Below are positions 1-5,025 of a DNA stretch of 5,025 nt, one piece after another. The stretch's first letter is position 1; the number at the start of each line of letters is the position of its first letter. The DNA comes from a bacterium (GTDB lineage: Bacteria; Bacillota_I; Bacilli_A; RF39; UBA660): assembly GCA_029007415.1 (NCBI GenBank), contig JAQXHT010000117.1, positions 1-5,025 of the forward strand, written 5' to 3'. Below the pieces are notes generated by a model. The model ran no database searches. It saw nothing but the letters and a program-made list of their open reading frames with translations, and was not told where the DNA came from. The translations under genes and the position numbers were made by a program.

Positions 1-1
1 G

Positions 2-451
2 GTAACAAGCTATGGTATAGATGGTAATTCTGGAAGCAAAACTACTACTAGAAATTACGATGGAAAACATACTATAACCGGTTATGTAACAAATGCTAAA
101 GGAACAAATAAATGTACAGCTACTATTAAATATGATAGTACGCCACCTTATACTCAAATTGAAAGACCTACTAATTATAAAGGAAAGTATTGTATAGAAT
201 TACCAAATTATACATTTAATTATCGTTATCAATTGACAATTCTTGATTCTACATCAGGTTTGGAAAAGACTGATTGTGTAACAGATACGGCCTCTAACGT
301 AATGCATCCGGTCCGTACTCCAAATGGTGCTACAAAACAACAGGAAAATTTCTGTACAGATAAAAAAACACATATAGATTGTAAATTGTACGATATGGCT
401 GGTAATATGTCTAAGGTCCAATGTAGATTAGATGGAACAAGTTGTAGCTAG
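2..451 (+). CDS. C-terminal part of a cysteine-rich Ig-like-repeat surface or secreted protein (5' partial)
   Basis: The frame is open from the first full codon at position 2 to a TAG stop, giving 149 visible residues; the true start lies upstream of the window. Visible residues 43-49 (KYDSTPP) match the inter-domain linker often seen between bacterial Ig-like repeats, and residues 130-137 (YDMAGNMS) match the D-x-AGN-S motif near the end of such repeats. Residues 27-46 (GYVTNAKG, then KCTATIKYD) look like the end of one repeat, and 128-144 like the end of the next, so about one full repeat plus the tail of another is seen. There are seven cysteines (38, 64, 92, 118, 127, 141, 148), suggesting disulfides outside the cell. 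No LPXTG motif, charged tail or C-terminal membrane helix is present, so any anchor must be at the unseen N-terminus. A TTG at 233 is only an internal codon. Binding partner and function are unknown; the Ig-like assignment is inferred from motifs. Confidence 0.75.
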   Translation, partial: VTSYGIDGNSGSKTTTRNYDGKHTITGYVTNAKGTNKCTATIKYDSTPPYTQIERPTNYKGKYCIELPNYTFNYRYQLTILDSTSGLEKTDCVTDTASNVMHPVRTPNGATKQQENFCTDKKTHIDCKLYDMAGNMSKVQCRLDGTSCS

Positions 452-456
452 GAGGT
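450..456 (+). promoter_or_regulatory. Shine-Dalgarno AGGAGGT overlapping the upstream stop codon
   Basis: AGGAGGT lies 5 nt before the ATG at 462 and is a near-perfect match to the 16S rRNA anti-Shine-Dalgarno. Its first two bases are the last two of the TAG stop of the upstream Ig-like gene. This fixes the start of the small membrane protein and suggests that the two genes share a transcript with coupled translation. Confidence 0.9.
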
Positions 457-461
457 AACTA

Positions 462-854
462 ATGAAACGAGTGAAAATCTTAGGAATTATTCTTATGTTT
501 GTTGGTGTTATATCACTTTTTATTGGAGCATATCTTAGTGCACAACGTGAAGAAGATGATTATATGGAAAATGTTAATATCAACATTAAAATGTCAAAAT
601 GCCTTGATAATATTTGTACTTCTGAATTATTTATCGAAAATACAAAAGGAGCAGGAAGTAAAATGCAATTTAAAATAACTAATAAGAAAGATACTTCACT
701 TCCAAAAGGAGAAATCATTCTTAAATTTAGTACTGGTCAAGAAGTATCATATAAATATGAACAACTTGCTCCTAAAGAAACGATAGAAGTTAAAAAAACT
801 TTGAAAGACAATTTTGGTTATGTTACTGATTATGAGTTAAAGAAGAAAAATTAG
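462..854 (+). CDS. Small single-pass membrane protein with extracytoplasmic domain, function unknown
   Basis: This 130-residue protein is not one I recognise. Residues 1-4 are positively charged (MKRV), 5-27 form one strongly hydrophobic helix (from KILGIILMFVG to GAYLSA), and an acidic stretch (REEDDYME) follows. That predicts a signal anchor with the N-terminus inside and about 100 residues outside; there is no lipobox cysteine and no good signal peptidase site. The outer part alternates polar and hydrophobic residues as in a beta-sandwich. The run from FKITNKK (70-76) through LAPKETIEV (102-110) to the end loosely recalls FxLYD-type extracellular domains, but this is inference. Two cysteines (C47 and C52, CLDNIC) could form a local disulfide. 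The start is fixed by AGGAGGT 5 nt upstream. It lies 10 nt after the Ig-like surface protein, so both may act at the same envelope site. It is the last gene before a putative terminator. Confidence 0.85.
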   Translation: MKRVKILGIILMFVGVISLFIGAYLSAQREEDDYMENVNINIKMSKCLDNICTSELFIENTKGAGSKMQFKITNKKDTSLPKGEIILKFSTGQEVSYKYEQLAPKETIEVKKTLKDNFGYVTDYELKKKN

Positions 855-870
855 TTCTTCTTTTTCTTTT
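839..870 (+). terminator. Putative weak intrinsic terminator
   Basis: AAAGAAGAA (839-847) and TTCTTCTTT (855-863) form a perfect 9-bp stem with a 7-nt loop, followed by a T-rich tract (864-870, TTCTTTT). The left arm and loop contain the last codons and the TAG stop of the small membrane protein. The stem has only two G-C pairs, so it should be weak and some readthrough into yebC is likely. A second A/T stem (861-867 with 875-881) shares three bases of the right arm. Termination here is inferred from structure and from position ahead of a new promoter. Confidence 0.5.
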
Positions 871-895
871 AAAGAGAAAAAAAATATGATATCAT
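868..895 (+). promoter_or_regulatory. Putative extended -10 promoter of the yebC-ruvAB-queA operon
   Basis: TATCAT at 890-895 matches the -10 consensus at 5 of 6 positions and is preceded by TG at 887-888, making an extended -10 (TGATATCAT). A weak -35 (TTTAAA, 868-873, 4 of 6) lies 16 nt upstream. Transcription would begin near 902, leaving a leader of about 19 nt before the yebC start. It directly follows the putative terminator. The -10 lies inside a perfect palindrome. Confidence 0.5.
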
Positions 896-898
896 ATT
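883..898. repeat. Perfect 16-bp palindrome over the yebC -10 region
   Basis: AATATGATATCATATT equals its own reverse complement, centred between 890 and 891. It covers the proposed -10 element, a place where a dimeric repressor could block RNA polymerase. It has no spacer or loop, so it is poor as an RNA hairpin. All but two of its bases are A or T, so chance is a real alternative. Confidence 0.6.
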
Positions 899-920
899 AA
901 AGAAAAGAGGAGTGAGATAA

Positions 921-1643
921 ATGAGTGGACATTCTAAATGGGCAACTATTCATCGTAAAAAAGGATTAATAGATGCTGCTAGAGGAAAAGTATTTCAAAA
1001 ATTGGCAAAGGAACTTTATGTAGCTGCTAAGAGTGGTACACCAGACCCTGATGCTAATCCAAGTTTAAGATTAGTAGTTGAAAAAGCAAAAGCTGCTAAT
1101 ATGCCAAAAGATAATATTCAAAAAGCAATTGATAAAGCTAAAGGTGCCGGCGAAAATGAACATTATGAAACAGTTCGTTATGAAGGATATGGACCAAGTG
1201 GAACAGCTTTTATGGTAGATTGTTTAACTGATAATAGAAATAGAACAGCATCATTTGTAAGAAGTACATTCACAAAACATGGTGGAAACTTAGGAACAGA
1301 TGGTTCTGTTAGTTATCTATTTGACCGTGTTGGTTTAATTGAAATTCCTAATGAGTATGATGAAGACGAAGTAATGATGACAGCCCTTGATGCGGGAGCA
1401 CTTGATATGGAAAAACTTGATGAAAGTTATATGATTACTACTAAGCCAGAAGACTTTATCAAAGTAAAAGATGCTCTTGCTAATATGGGAGTAGCTGAAT
1501 TTTTAACATCAGAAGTTACATATGTCGCACAAAATGAAGTAGAAGTAGATGATGAGACACGTGAAAAAGTTGAAAAACTTTACGAACTTTTAGAAGATAT
1601 CGACGATGTTCAAAATGTTTACTGTAATATTAAAGAAAACTAG
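921..1643 (+). CDS. yebC: YebC/TACO1-family translation factor
   Basis: This is a complete 240-residue protein of the usual family length. The family signature opens it: SGHSKW (2-7), RGKVFQKL (21-28), DANPSLR (44-50) and NMPKDNIQKAI (60-70). The conserved middle part follows, with YEGYGPSGTA (87-96), DNRNRTASFVR (104-114), KHGGNLGTDGSVSY (119-132) and F134. The GHSKW opening places it with the YebC-type rather than the shorter-headed YeeI-type members. Family members were long annotated as transcription regulators; recent work assigns YebC proteins to ribosomes, helping synthesis through proline-rich stretches, and mitochondrial TACO1 is a translation activator. The cytoplasmic role here is inferred from the family. 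An AGGAG at 908-912 lies 8 nt before the ATG. It is the first gene of the ruvAB-queA operon; a location near the ruv genes is a common arrangement for yebC. Confidence 0.97.
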   Translation: MSGHSKWATIHRKKGLIDAARGKVFQKLAKELYVAAKSGTPDPDANPSLRLVVEKAKAANMPKDNIQKAIDKAKGAGENEHYETVRYEGYGPSGTAFMVDCLTDNRNRTASFVRSTFTKHGGNLGTDGSVSYLFDRVGLIEIPNEYDEDEVMMTALDAGALDMEKLDESYMITTKPEDFIKVKDALANMGVAEFLTSEVTYVAQNEVEVDDETREKVEKLYELLEDIDDVQNVYCNIKEN

Positions 1644-1651
1644 GTGTTACT

Positions 1652-2212
1652 ATGTATGACTATATGATTGGGACAGTTAAAGAAATAGTTTCTAATGCAA
1701 TTATCTTAGAAACAAACAACATTGGGTACTTTATATATACACCCAATCCTTTTTCTTTTGAGGAAGGAAAAGAGTATAAAGTTTATCTTTATCAACAGAT
1801 AAAAGAAGATGAACATTTACTATTTGGTTTTAAAGAGAAAAATGAAAAAGGAATGTTTTTAAAACTAATCGGTGTTAAAGGCCTAGGGCCAAAGATGGCA
1901 TTACCGATTCTTGCTACTGGAAGTTTAGGGGGAATAAAAGATGCTATCGAAAGAGAGAATATCTTATATCTTAAAAAATTTCCAAAGATAGGAGATAAGC
2001 TTGCTAAGCAGATAGTTCTTGACTTAAAAGGTAAGTTAGAAGACTTAGAAGGCGAAGAAACAGCTGATAGTAACTCCTTGATGGAAGTACATGATGCTTT
2101 ACTAGGACTTGGTTATAAAGAAAAAGAAATTAAAACGGTTTTAGCTAAAGTAGATGGTAGTGAAACAATTGAAAATCAAATTAAACAAGCATTAAGTTTA
2201 TTCTTAAAATAA
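1652..2212 (+). CDS. ruvA: Holliday junction branch migration protein RuvA
   Basis: RuvA binds four-way DNA junctions as a tetramer and loads the RuvB motor for branch migration in recombinational repair. The 186 residues are slightly short for the family (about 200). Domain I, an OB-fold, spans about 1-63 (MYDYMIGTV, NNIGYFIYTPNPF) and contains the acidic pin pair E52-D53 in KEDEHLLFGF. Domain II holds two helix-hairpin-helix motifs, VKGLGPKMAL (75-84) and FPKIGDKLAKQI (110-121). A short acidic linker (about 130-142) leads to domain III (143-186, VHDALLGLGYKEKEI), which contacts RuvB. The second hairpin reads FPKIG rather than the common IPGIG, a conservative-looking change. The gene starts 8 nt after yebC. 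Its Shine-Dalgarno (AGGTG, 1642-1646) includes the yebC stop codon, which points to translational coupling. ATG 1652 is chosen because it gives the family's usual N-terminus. Confidence 0.96.
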   Translation: MYDYMIGTVKEIVSNAIILETNNIGYFIYTPNPFSFEEGKEYKVYLYQQIKEDEHLLFGFKEKNEKGMFLKLIGVKGLGPKMALPILATGSLGGIKDAIERENILYLKKFPKIGDKLAKQIVLDLKGKLEDLEGEETADSNSLMEVHDALLGLGYKEKEIKTVLAKVDGSETIENQIKQALSLFLK

Positions 2213-2224
2213 AAAGAAAGCGAT

Positions 2225-2229
2225 GGTGA
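2225..2229 (+). promoter_or_regulatory. Ribosome binding site supporting the ruvB TTG start
   Basis: GGTGA, within GATGGTGA, matches the 3' half of the consensus AGGAGGTGA and lies 6 nt before TTG at 2236. A TGA in the ruvB frame at 2227-2229 rules out any start further upstream. The resulting N-terminus (MEERVVSSE) matches other Firmicute RuvB proteins. Confidence 0.8.
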
Positions 2230-2235
2230 CAAGGT

Positions 2236-3255
2236 TTGGAAGAAAGAGTAGTAAGTAGTGAAGAACAAGAGACTGATGAAGTATTAGAAAGTAGTATTCG
2301 TCCGTTAGTTCTTGATGAATATATTGGTCAGAGTGAAGTAAAGGAAAATATTCATGTTTTTATCGAAGCTGCTAAAATGCGTAATGAAGTTTTAGACCAT
2401 GTCTTATTATATGGACCACCGGGTCTTGGTAAAACAACGCTTGCTTATATTATTGCTAGAGAGTTAGGTGTTAATATCAAAACCGCTAGTGGACCTTCCA
2501 TCGAAAAAAGTGGCGACTTAGCTGCTATCTTATCAACCTTAGAACCAGGTGATGTCTTATTTATTGATGAGATACACCGTATGCCAAGATATATTGAAGA
2601 GATACTTTATCCTGCTATGGAAGATTTTACTCTTGATATAATTATTGGTAGTGAAGGAAATTCTCGTAATATAAAAATCGACTTACCACCTTTTACTTTA
2701 GTAGGTGCTACTACTAGAGCAGGTGATCTATCAAGTCCTTTAAGAGATAGATTTGGAATTGTTTCGAAACTAAAATTCTATACTGATAAAGAATTGATGG
2801 AAATAATCAAAAGAACTAGTCGGGTTTTAAAAATGGATATCGCTGATGATGCTGCTTTAGAACTGGCTAAAAGAAGTAGAGGTACACCAAGAATTGCTAA
2901 TCGTTTATTTAAAAGAGTAAGAGATTTTGCCCTAGTAGATAAGAAAGAGATAATCGATTTAGAAGAAATGCAGAAAGCCTTAGAAAAATTGAAAGTTGAT
3001 AAAGGTGGTCTTGATGAAGCTGACCATCAATTATTAAGAGCTATTATTGAAAGATTTAATGGTGGACCAGTAGGAATTGAAGCTTTAGCTAGTAGTATTG
3101 GGGAAGAAGTATCAACTATCGAAGATGTAATGGAACCATATTTATTACAAGAAGGGTATTTGAAAAGAACAACTAGAGGAAGATGTGTTACACCGAAAGC
3201 TTATGAGCAGTTACATATTAGTTACCAAAATAATTTGTTTGGGGGGATGATTTAG
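2236..3255 (+). CDS. ruvB: Holliday junction branch migration ATPase RuvB
   Basis: RuvB is the hexameric AAA+ motor that, loaded by RuvA, pumps DNA through Holliday junctions using ATP. The 339 residues are full length. The N-terminal signature includes IRPLVLDEYIGQ (21-32). Walker A is GPPGLGKT (60-67) and Walker B is LFIDEIHR (108-115) with D111 and E112. The sensor-1 region is LVGATTR (155-161), the arginine-finger segment is SPLRDRFG (167-174), and the sensor-2 arginine lies in RGTPRIANR (215-223). The RuvB winged helix follows from about 256 (GLDEADHQLL, FNGGPVGIEALA, EPYLLQEGYLKRTTRGR). All key residues are present, so it should be active. Translation starts at TTG, the only sensible choice because of an in-frame stop just upstream and the family N-terminus. 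It lies 23 nt after ruvA. The last four codons (GGMI) carry the ribosome binding site of queA. Confidence 0.98.
   Translation: MEERVVSSEEQETDEVLESSIRPLVLDEYIGQSEVKENIHVFIEAAKMRNEVLDHVLLYGPPGLGKTTLAYIIARELGVNIKTASGPSIEKSGDLAAILSTLEPGDVLFIDEIHRMPRYIEEILYPAMEDFTLDIIIGSEGNSRNIKIDLPPFTLVGATTRAGDLSSPLRDRFGIVSKLKFYTDKELMEIIKRTSRVLKMDIADDAALELAKRSRGTPRIANRLFKRVRDFALVDKKEIIDLEEMQKALEKLKVDKGGLDEADHQLLRAIIERFNGGPVGIEALASSIGEEVSTIEDVMEPYLLQEGYLKRTTRGRCVTPKAYEQLHISYQNNLFGGMI
3241..3246 (+). promoter_or_regulatory. G6 Shine-Dalgarno for queA inside the end of ruvB
   Basis: A run of six G at the end of ruvB, followed by ATGAT, lies 9 nt before the queA ATG and is the only sequence there able to pair with the anti-Shine-Dalgarno. 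It is the longest G run I see in this AT-rich window. Because the ruvB stop abuts the queA start, ribosomes finishing ruvB would cover this site, implying coupled translation. Confidence 0.7.
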
Positions 3256-4293
3256 ATGAGATTAGATGAATTTGATTATGATTTAGATAAAGATTTAATA
3301 GCACAAACACCACTAGAAAAACGTGATAGTTCAAGACTTATGGTGTTAGATTGTAAAGAAAAGACAATTGCTGATAAACATTTTACTGATATTTTAACAT
3401 ATCTAAAAAAAGGAGATACACTAGTTTTAAATAATACGAAAGTATTACCAGCTAGATTAATCGGAGAAAAAGAAGTTACTAAAGCGGTTATTGAATTATT
3501 ACTATTAAAAAATATTGAAGGTGATACTTGGGAATGCCTTACTAAGCCAGCTAAGAGAATTCATGTTGGTGATAAGATATCTTTTGGCGATGGCCTTTTA
3601 GTAGCAACTTGTAAAGAGATTGGGGAAGAAGGAATTAGAGTAGTAGAGTTTAGTTATGACGGCATATTTTATGAAGTGTTGGATAAACTTGGTACTATGC
3701 CACTACCACCTTATATTCATGAGAGTTTAAAAGACCAATCAAGATACCAGACAGTTTATGCTAAAGAAGTCGGAAGTGCTGCTGCGCCAACAGCGGGTTT
3801 ACACTTTACTAAAGAATTACTAGCTAAGGTAAAAGAAATGGGTGTTAATATTGCTTATGTAACTCTTCATGTTGGACTTGGAACTTTCCGTCCGGTAACA
3901 GAAGATATCATTGAAGACCATAAGATGCATTCAGAATATTATATGATGGATGAGGAAACAGCCCAGTTATTAAATGATACTAGAAGTAATGGTGGAAGAA
4001 TAATAGCAGTTGGTACTACTTCGACTAGAACCCTTGAAACAATTTATGAGAAATTTGGAACTTTTAAAGAAGATAGTGGTTTTACAACCTTGTTCTTATA
4101 TCCATCAAAGACAGTTGATTCTATTGATGGATTAATTACTAATTTCCACTTACCAAAATCAACTCTATTAATGTTAGTATCTGCTATTGCTACTAAAGAG
4201 TTTATTTTAAAAGCATATAATCATGCTGTTGAAGAAAGATATAGATTCTTCTCGTTTGGCGATGCAATGTTAATATTAAAAAACGACAAATAA
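3256..4293 (+). CDS. queA: S-adenosylmethionine:tRNA ribosyltransferase-isomerase QueA
   Basis: QueA transfers and rearranges the ribosyl part of S-adenosylmethionine onto preQ1 at wobble position 34 of tRNAs with GUN anticodons, making epoxyqueuosine. The protein is cytoplasmic. Its 345 residues are the usual full length. Family motifs run through the whole protein: DLIAQTPLEKRDSSRLMVL (13-31), LVLNNTKVLPARLIG (56-70), GTMPLPPYI (146-154), GSAAAPTAGLHFT (173-185), LHVGLGTFRPV (204-214), GTTSTRTLE (253-261), DGLITNFHLPKSTLLMLVSA (291-310) and YRFFSFGDAMLI (329-340). Its ATG follows the ruvB stop with no gap. The ruvA-ruvB-queA order is typical of Bacilli, where tgt usually comes next; here tgt is absent and tig follows under its own promoter. 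A source of preQ1-tRNA (Tgt) must therefore be encoded elsewhere if the pathway works. Confidence 0.98.
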   Translation: MRLDEFDYDLDKDLIAQTPLEKRDSSRLMVLDCKEKTIADKHFTDILTYLKKGDTLVLNNTKVLPARLIGEKEVTKAVIELLLLKNIEGDTWECLTKPAKRIHVGDKISFGDGLLVATCKEIGEEGIRVVEFSYDGIFYEVLDKLGTMPLPPYIHESLKDQSRYQTVYAKEVGSAAAPTAGLHFTKELLAKVKEMGVNIAYVTLHVGLGTFRPVTEDIIEDHKMHSEYYMMDEETAQLLNDTRSNGGRIIAVGTTSTRTLETIYEKFGTFKEDSGFTTLFLYPSKTVDSIDGLITNFHLPKSTLLMLVSAIATKEFILKAYNHAVEERYRFFSFGDAMLILKNDK

Positions 4294-4306
4294 GGACTAA
4301 AAATTG

Positions 4307-4335
4307 TTGAAACAAATTAATAAATAAGGTATAAT
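4307..4335 (+). promoter_or_regulatory. Sigma-A-type promoter of tig
   Basis: TTGAAA (4307-4312, 5 of 6 to the -35 consensus) and a perfect TATAAT (4330-4335) are separated by 17 nt, the optimal spacing. Transcription should start near 4342, only about 15 nt before the tig ATG and just ahead of its Shine-Dalgarno. It begins 13 nt after the queA stop. I see no convincing terminator between queA and this promoter, so readthrough from the operon is also possible. Confidence 0.88.
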
Positions 4336-4356
4336 AAGCCTATTGGAGGAAAGAGT

Positions 4357-5025
4357 ATGGCAAAGAAAAATAATAATATTCATGAAATAACAATCAACAT
4401 TGAAGGTGAAGATTGGAAGAAAGCTTTAGATGAAAGCTTTAAGAAAAAAGTAAAAAATGTAACCATTGATGGTTTTAGAAAAGGAAAATGTCCAAGAAAT
4501 ATCTATGATAAAAAAGTAGGTGTTGAGACATTATTTGATGGGGCAGCTGATAGCGTATTACAAACTGCTTATACTAAAGCAATTGAAGAAACTAAAGTAG
4601 TACCTGTTATTCCTGCTGAAGTTGAATTAACAGAAATAGATGAAAATCATGTAACATTCAAATTTGTTATTACTTCTCGTCCTGAAGTAACAGTTAAAAA
4701 CTATAAAGGATTAGGAGTTAAAGAAGAAAAAGCAGAAGTTACTGATGAAGAAATAGAAGAAGAAGTTAAGAAATTACTAGATAAATATGCAGAATTAGTA
4801 ATTAAAGAAGATGGTTCTGTTGAAACTGGTGATTTAGTAACTATTGATTATGAAGGATTCTTAGGAAGTAAAGCTTTTGAAGGTGGAAAGGGTGAAAATC
4901 ATCCATTACAAATCGGAAGTGGAACATTTATTCCTGGTTTTGAAGAACAATTAATCGGAATGAAAAGAGAAGAAGAAAGAGAAATTAAAGTTACTTTCCC
5001 AGAAGATTATCATGAAGCATCTTTA
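4357..5025 (+). CDS. tig: Trigger factor, ribosome-associated chaperone and prolyl isomerase (3' partial)
   Basis: Trigger factor sits at the ribosome exit tunnel and shields nascent chains. I translated 223 codons to the window edge, about half of the usual 430 or so residues. The N-terminal ribosome-binding domain spans about 1-120 and carries the signature GFRKGKCPRNIY (39-50). A charged, Glu/Lys-rich linker helix follows (about 121-150), then the FKBP-type prolyl isomerase domain from about 157: GDLVTIDYEGF (158-168), FEGG (174-177), LQIGSGTFIPGFEEQLIGM (184-202) and VTFPEDYHE (212-220). The C-terminal chaperone domain is outside the window. C45 and the sequence KREEER (203-208), which often reads with a glycine in the middle, are minor departures. 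GGAGG at 4345-4349 lies 7 nt before the ATG. Its own strong promoter suggests expression independent of the queA operon. Confidence 0.96.
   Translation, partial: MAKKNNNIHEITINIEGEDWKKALDESFKKKVKNVTIDGFRKGKCPRNIYDKKVGVETLFDGAADSVLQTAYTKAIEETKVVPVIPAEVELTEIDENHVTFKFVITSRPEVTVKNYKGLGVKEEKAEVTDEEIEEEVKKLLDKYAELVIKEDGSVETGDLVTIDYEGFLGSKAFEGGKGENHPLQIGSGTFIPGFEEQLIGMKREEEREIKVTFPEDYHEASL

Noticed and set aside
233..451. A 72-residue ORF starting at TTG 233
   Set aside because: The same frame is open back to position 2 with Ig-like sequence, so TTG 233 is an internal leucine codon with no ribosome binding site in front of it.
855..920. Riboswitch or structured leader before yebC
   Set aside because: The gap is only 66 nt, almost wholly A/T, and is accounted for by a terminator, a promoter and a ribosome binding site.
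2223..2235. ATG at 2223 as the ruvB start
   Set aside because: It is not in the ruvB frame, and TGA at 2227 blocks upstream extension in that frame; TTG 2236 gives the family N-terminus.
3403..3434. A7 run in queA (CTA AAA AAA GGA) as a possible programmed -1 frameshift site
   Set aside because: The shifted frame meets a stop after a few codons, there is no upstream Shine-Dalgarno-like stimulator, and QueA is full length and conserved in the zero frame.
4302..4318. Small inverted repeat after queA (TTGT with ACAA) as a terminator
   Set aside because: The stem has only four pairs, there is no T-tract after it, and it coincides with the -35 box of the tig promoter.
1..5025. CRISPR array, tRNA or rRNA gene, insertion sequence or genes on the minus strand
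   Set aside because: I saw no direct-repeat array, cloverleaf, transposase motif or terminal inverted repeats, and the + strand genes fill nearly all the window.

Overview
This is an AT-rich, densely packed window with every gene on the + strand. The gene set and wording of the proteins (RuvA starting MYDYMIGTV, RuvB starting MEERVVSSE, a QueA closely resembling the Bacillus type), strong AGGAGG-type ribosome binding sites and sigma-A-like promoters point to a low-GC Gram-positive bacterium. It is probably of the Bacilli/Mycoplasmatota side, for example an uncultured gut lineage; the exact taxon cannot be fixed from this stretch. All tryptophans I can see are encoded by TGG and no TGA is used as a stop, so the standard bacterial code is favoured but not proven.

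Region 1 (1-854) is accessory-like. It holds the 3' end of a secreted or surface protein built of Ig-like repeats and rich in cysteine. A 130-residue single-pass membrane protein of unknown function follows and is probably co-transcribed: its Shine-Dalgarno overlaps the upstream stop codon. An A/T-only-looking hairpin followed by a T-rich tract over the end of the second gene looks like a weak terminator.

Region 2 (855-920) is the boundary between transcription units. It contains a putative extended -10 promoter overlapping a perfect 16-bp palindrome.

Region 3 (921-4293) is a tight housekeeping operon, yebC-ruvA-ruvB-queA. It encodes a translation factor, the two subunits of the Holliday junction branch-migration motor, and the penultimate-stage enzyme of tRNA queuosine synthesis. 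Gaps are 8, 23 and 0 nt. No ruvC lies among them, which fits lineages that resolve junctions with RecU, and tgt does not follow queA.

Region 4 (4294-5025) has a near-consensus sigma-A promoter with a predicted leader of only about 15 nt, driving tig (trigger factor), which runs off the window after 223 codons.

I did not find a convincing new multi-gene system. The least explained material is the Ig-like protein and its small membrane neighbour at the left edge, plus the palindromic promoter of the yebC operon.
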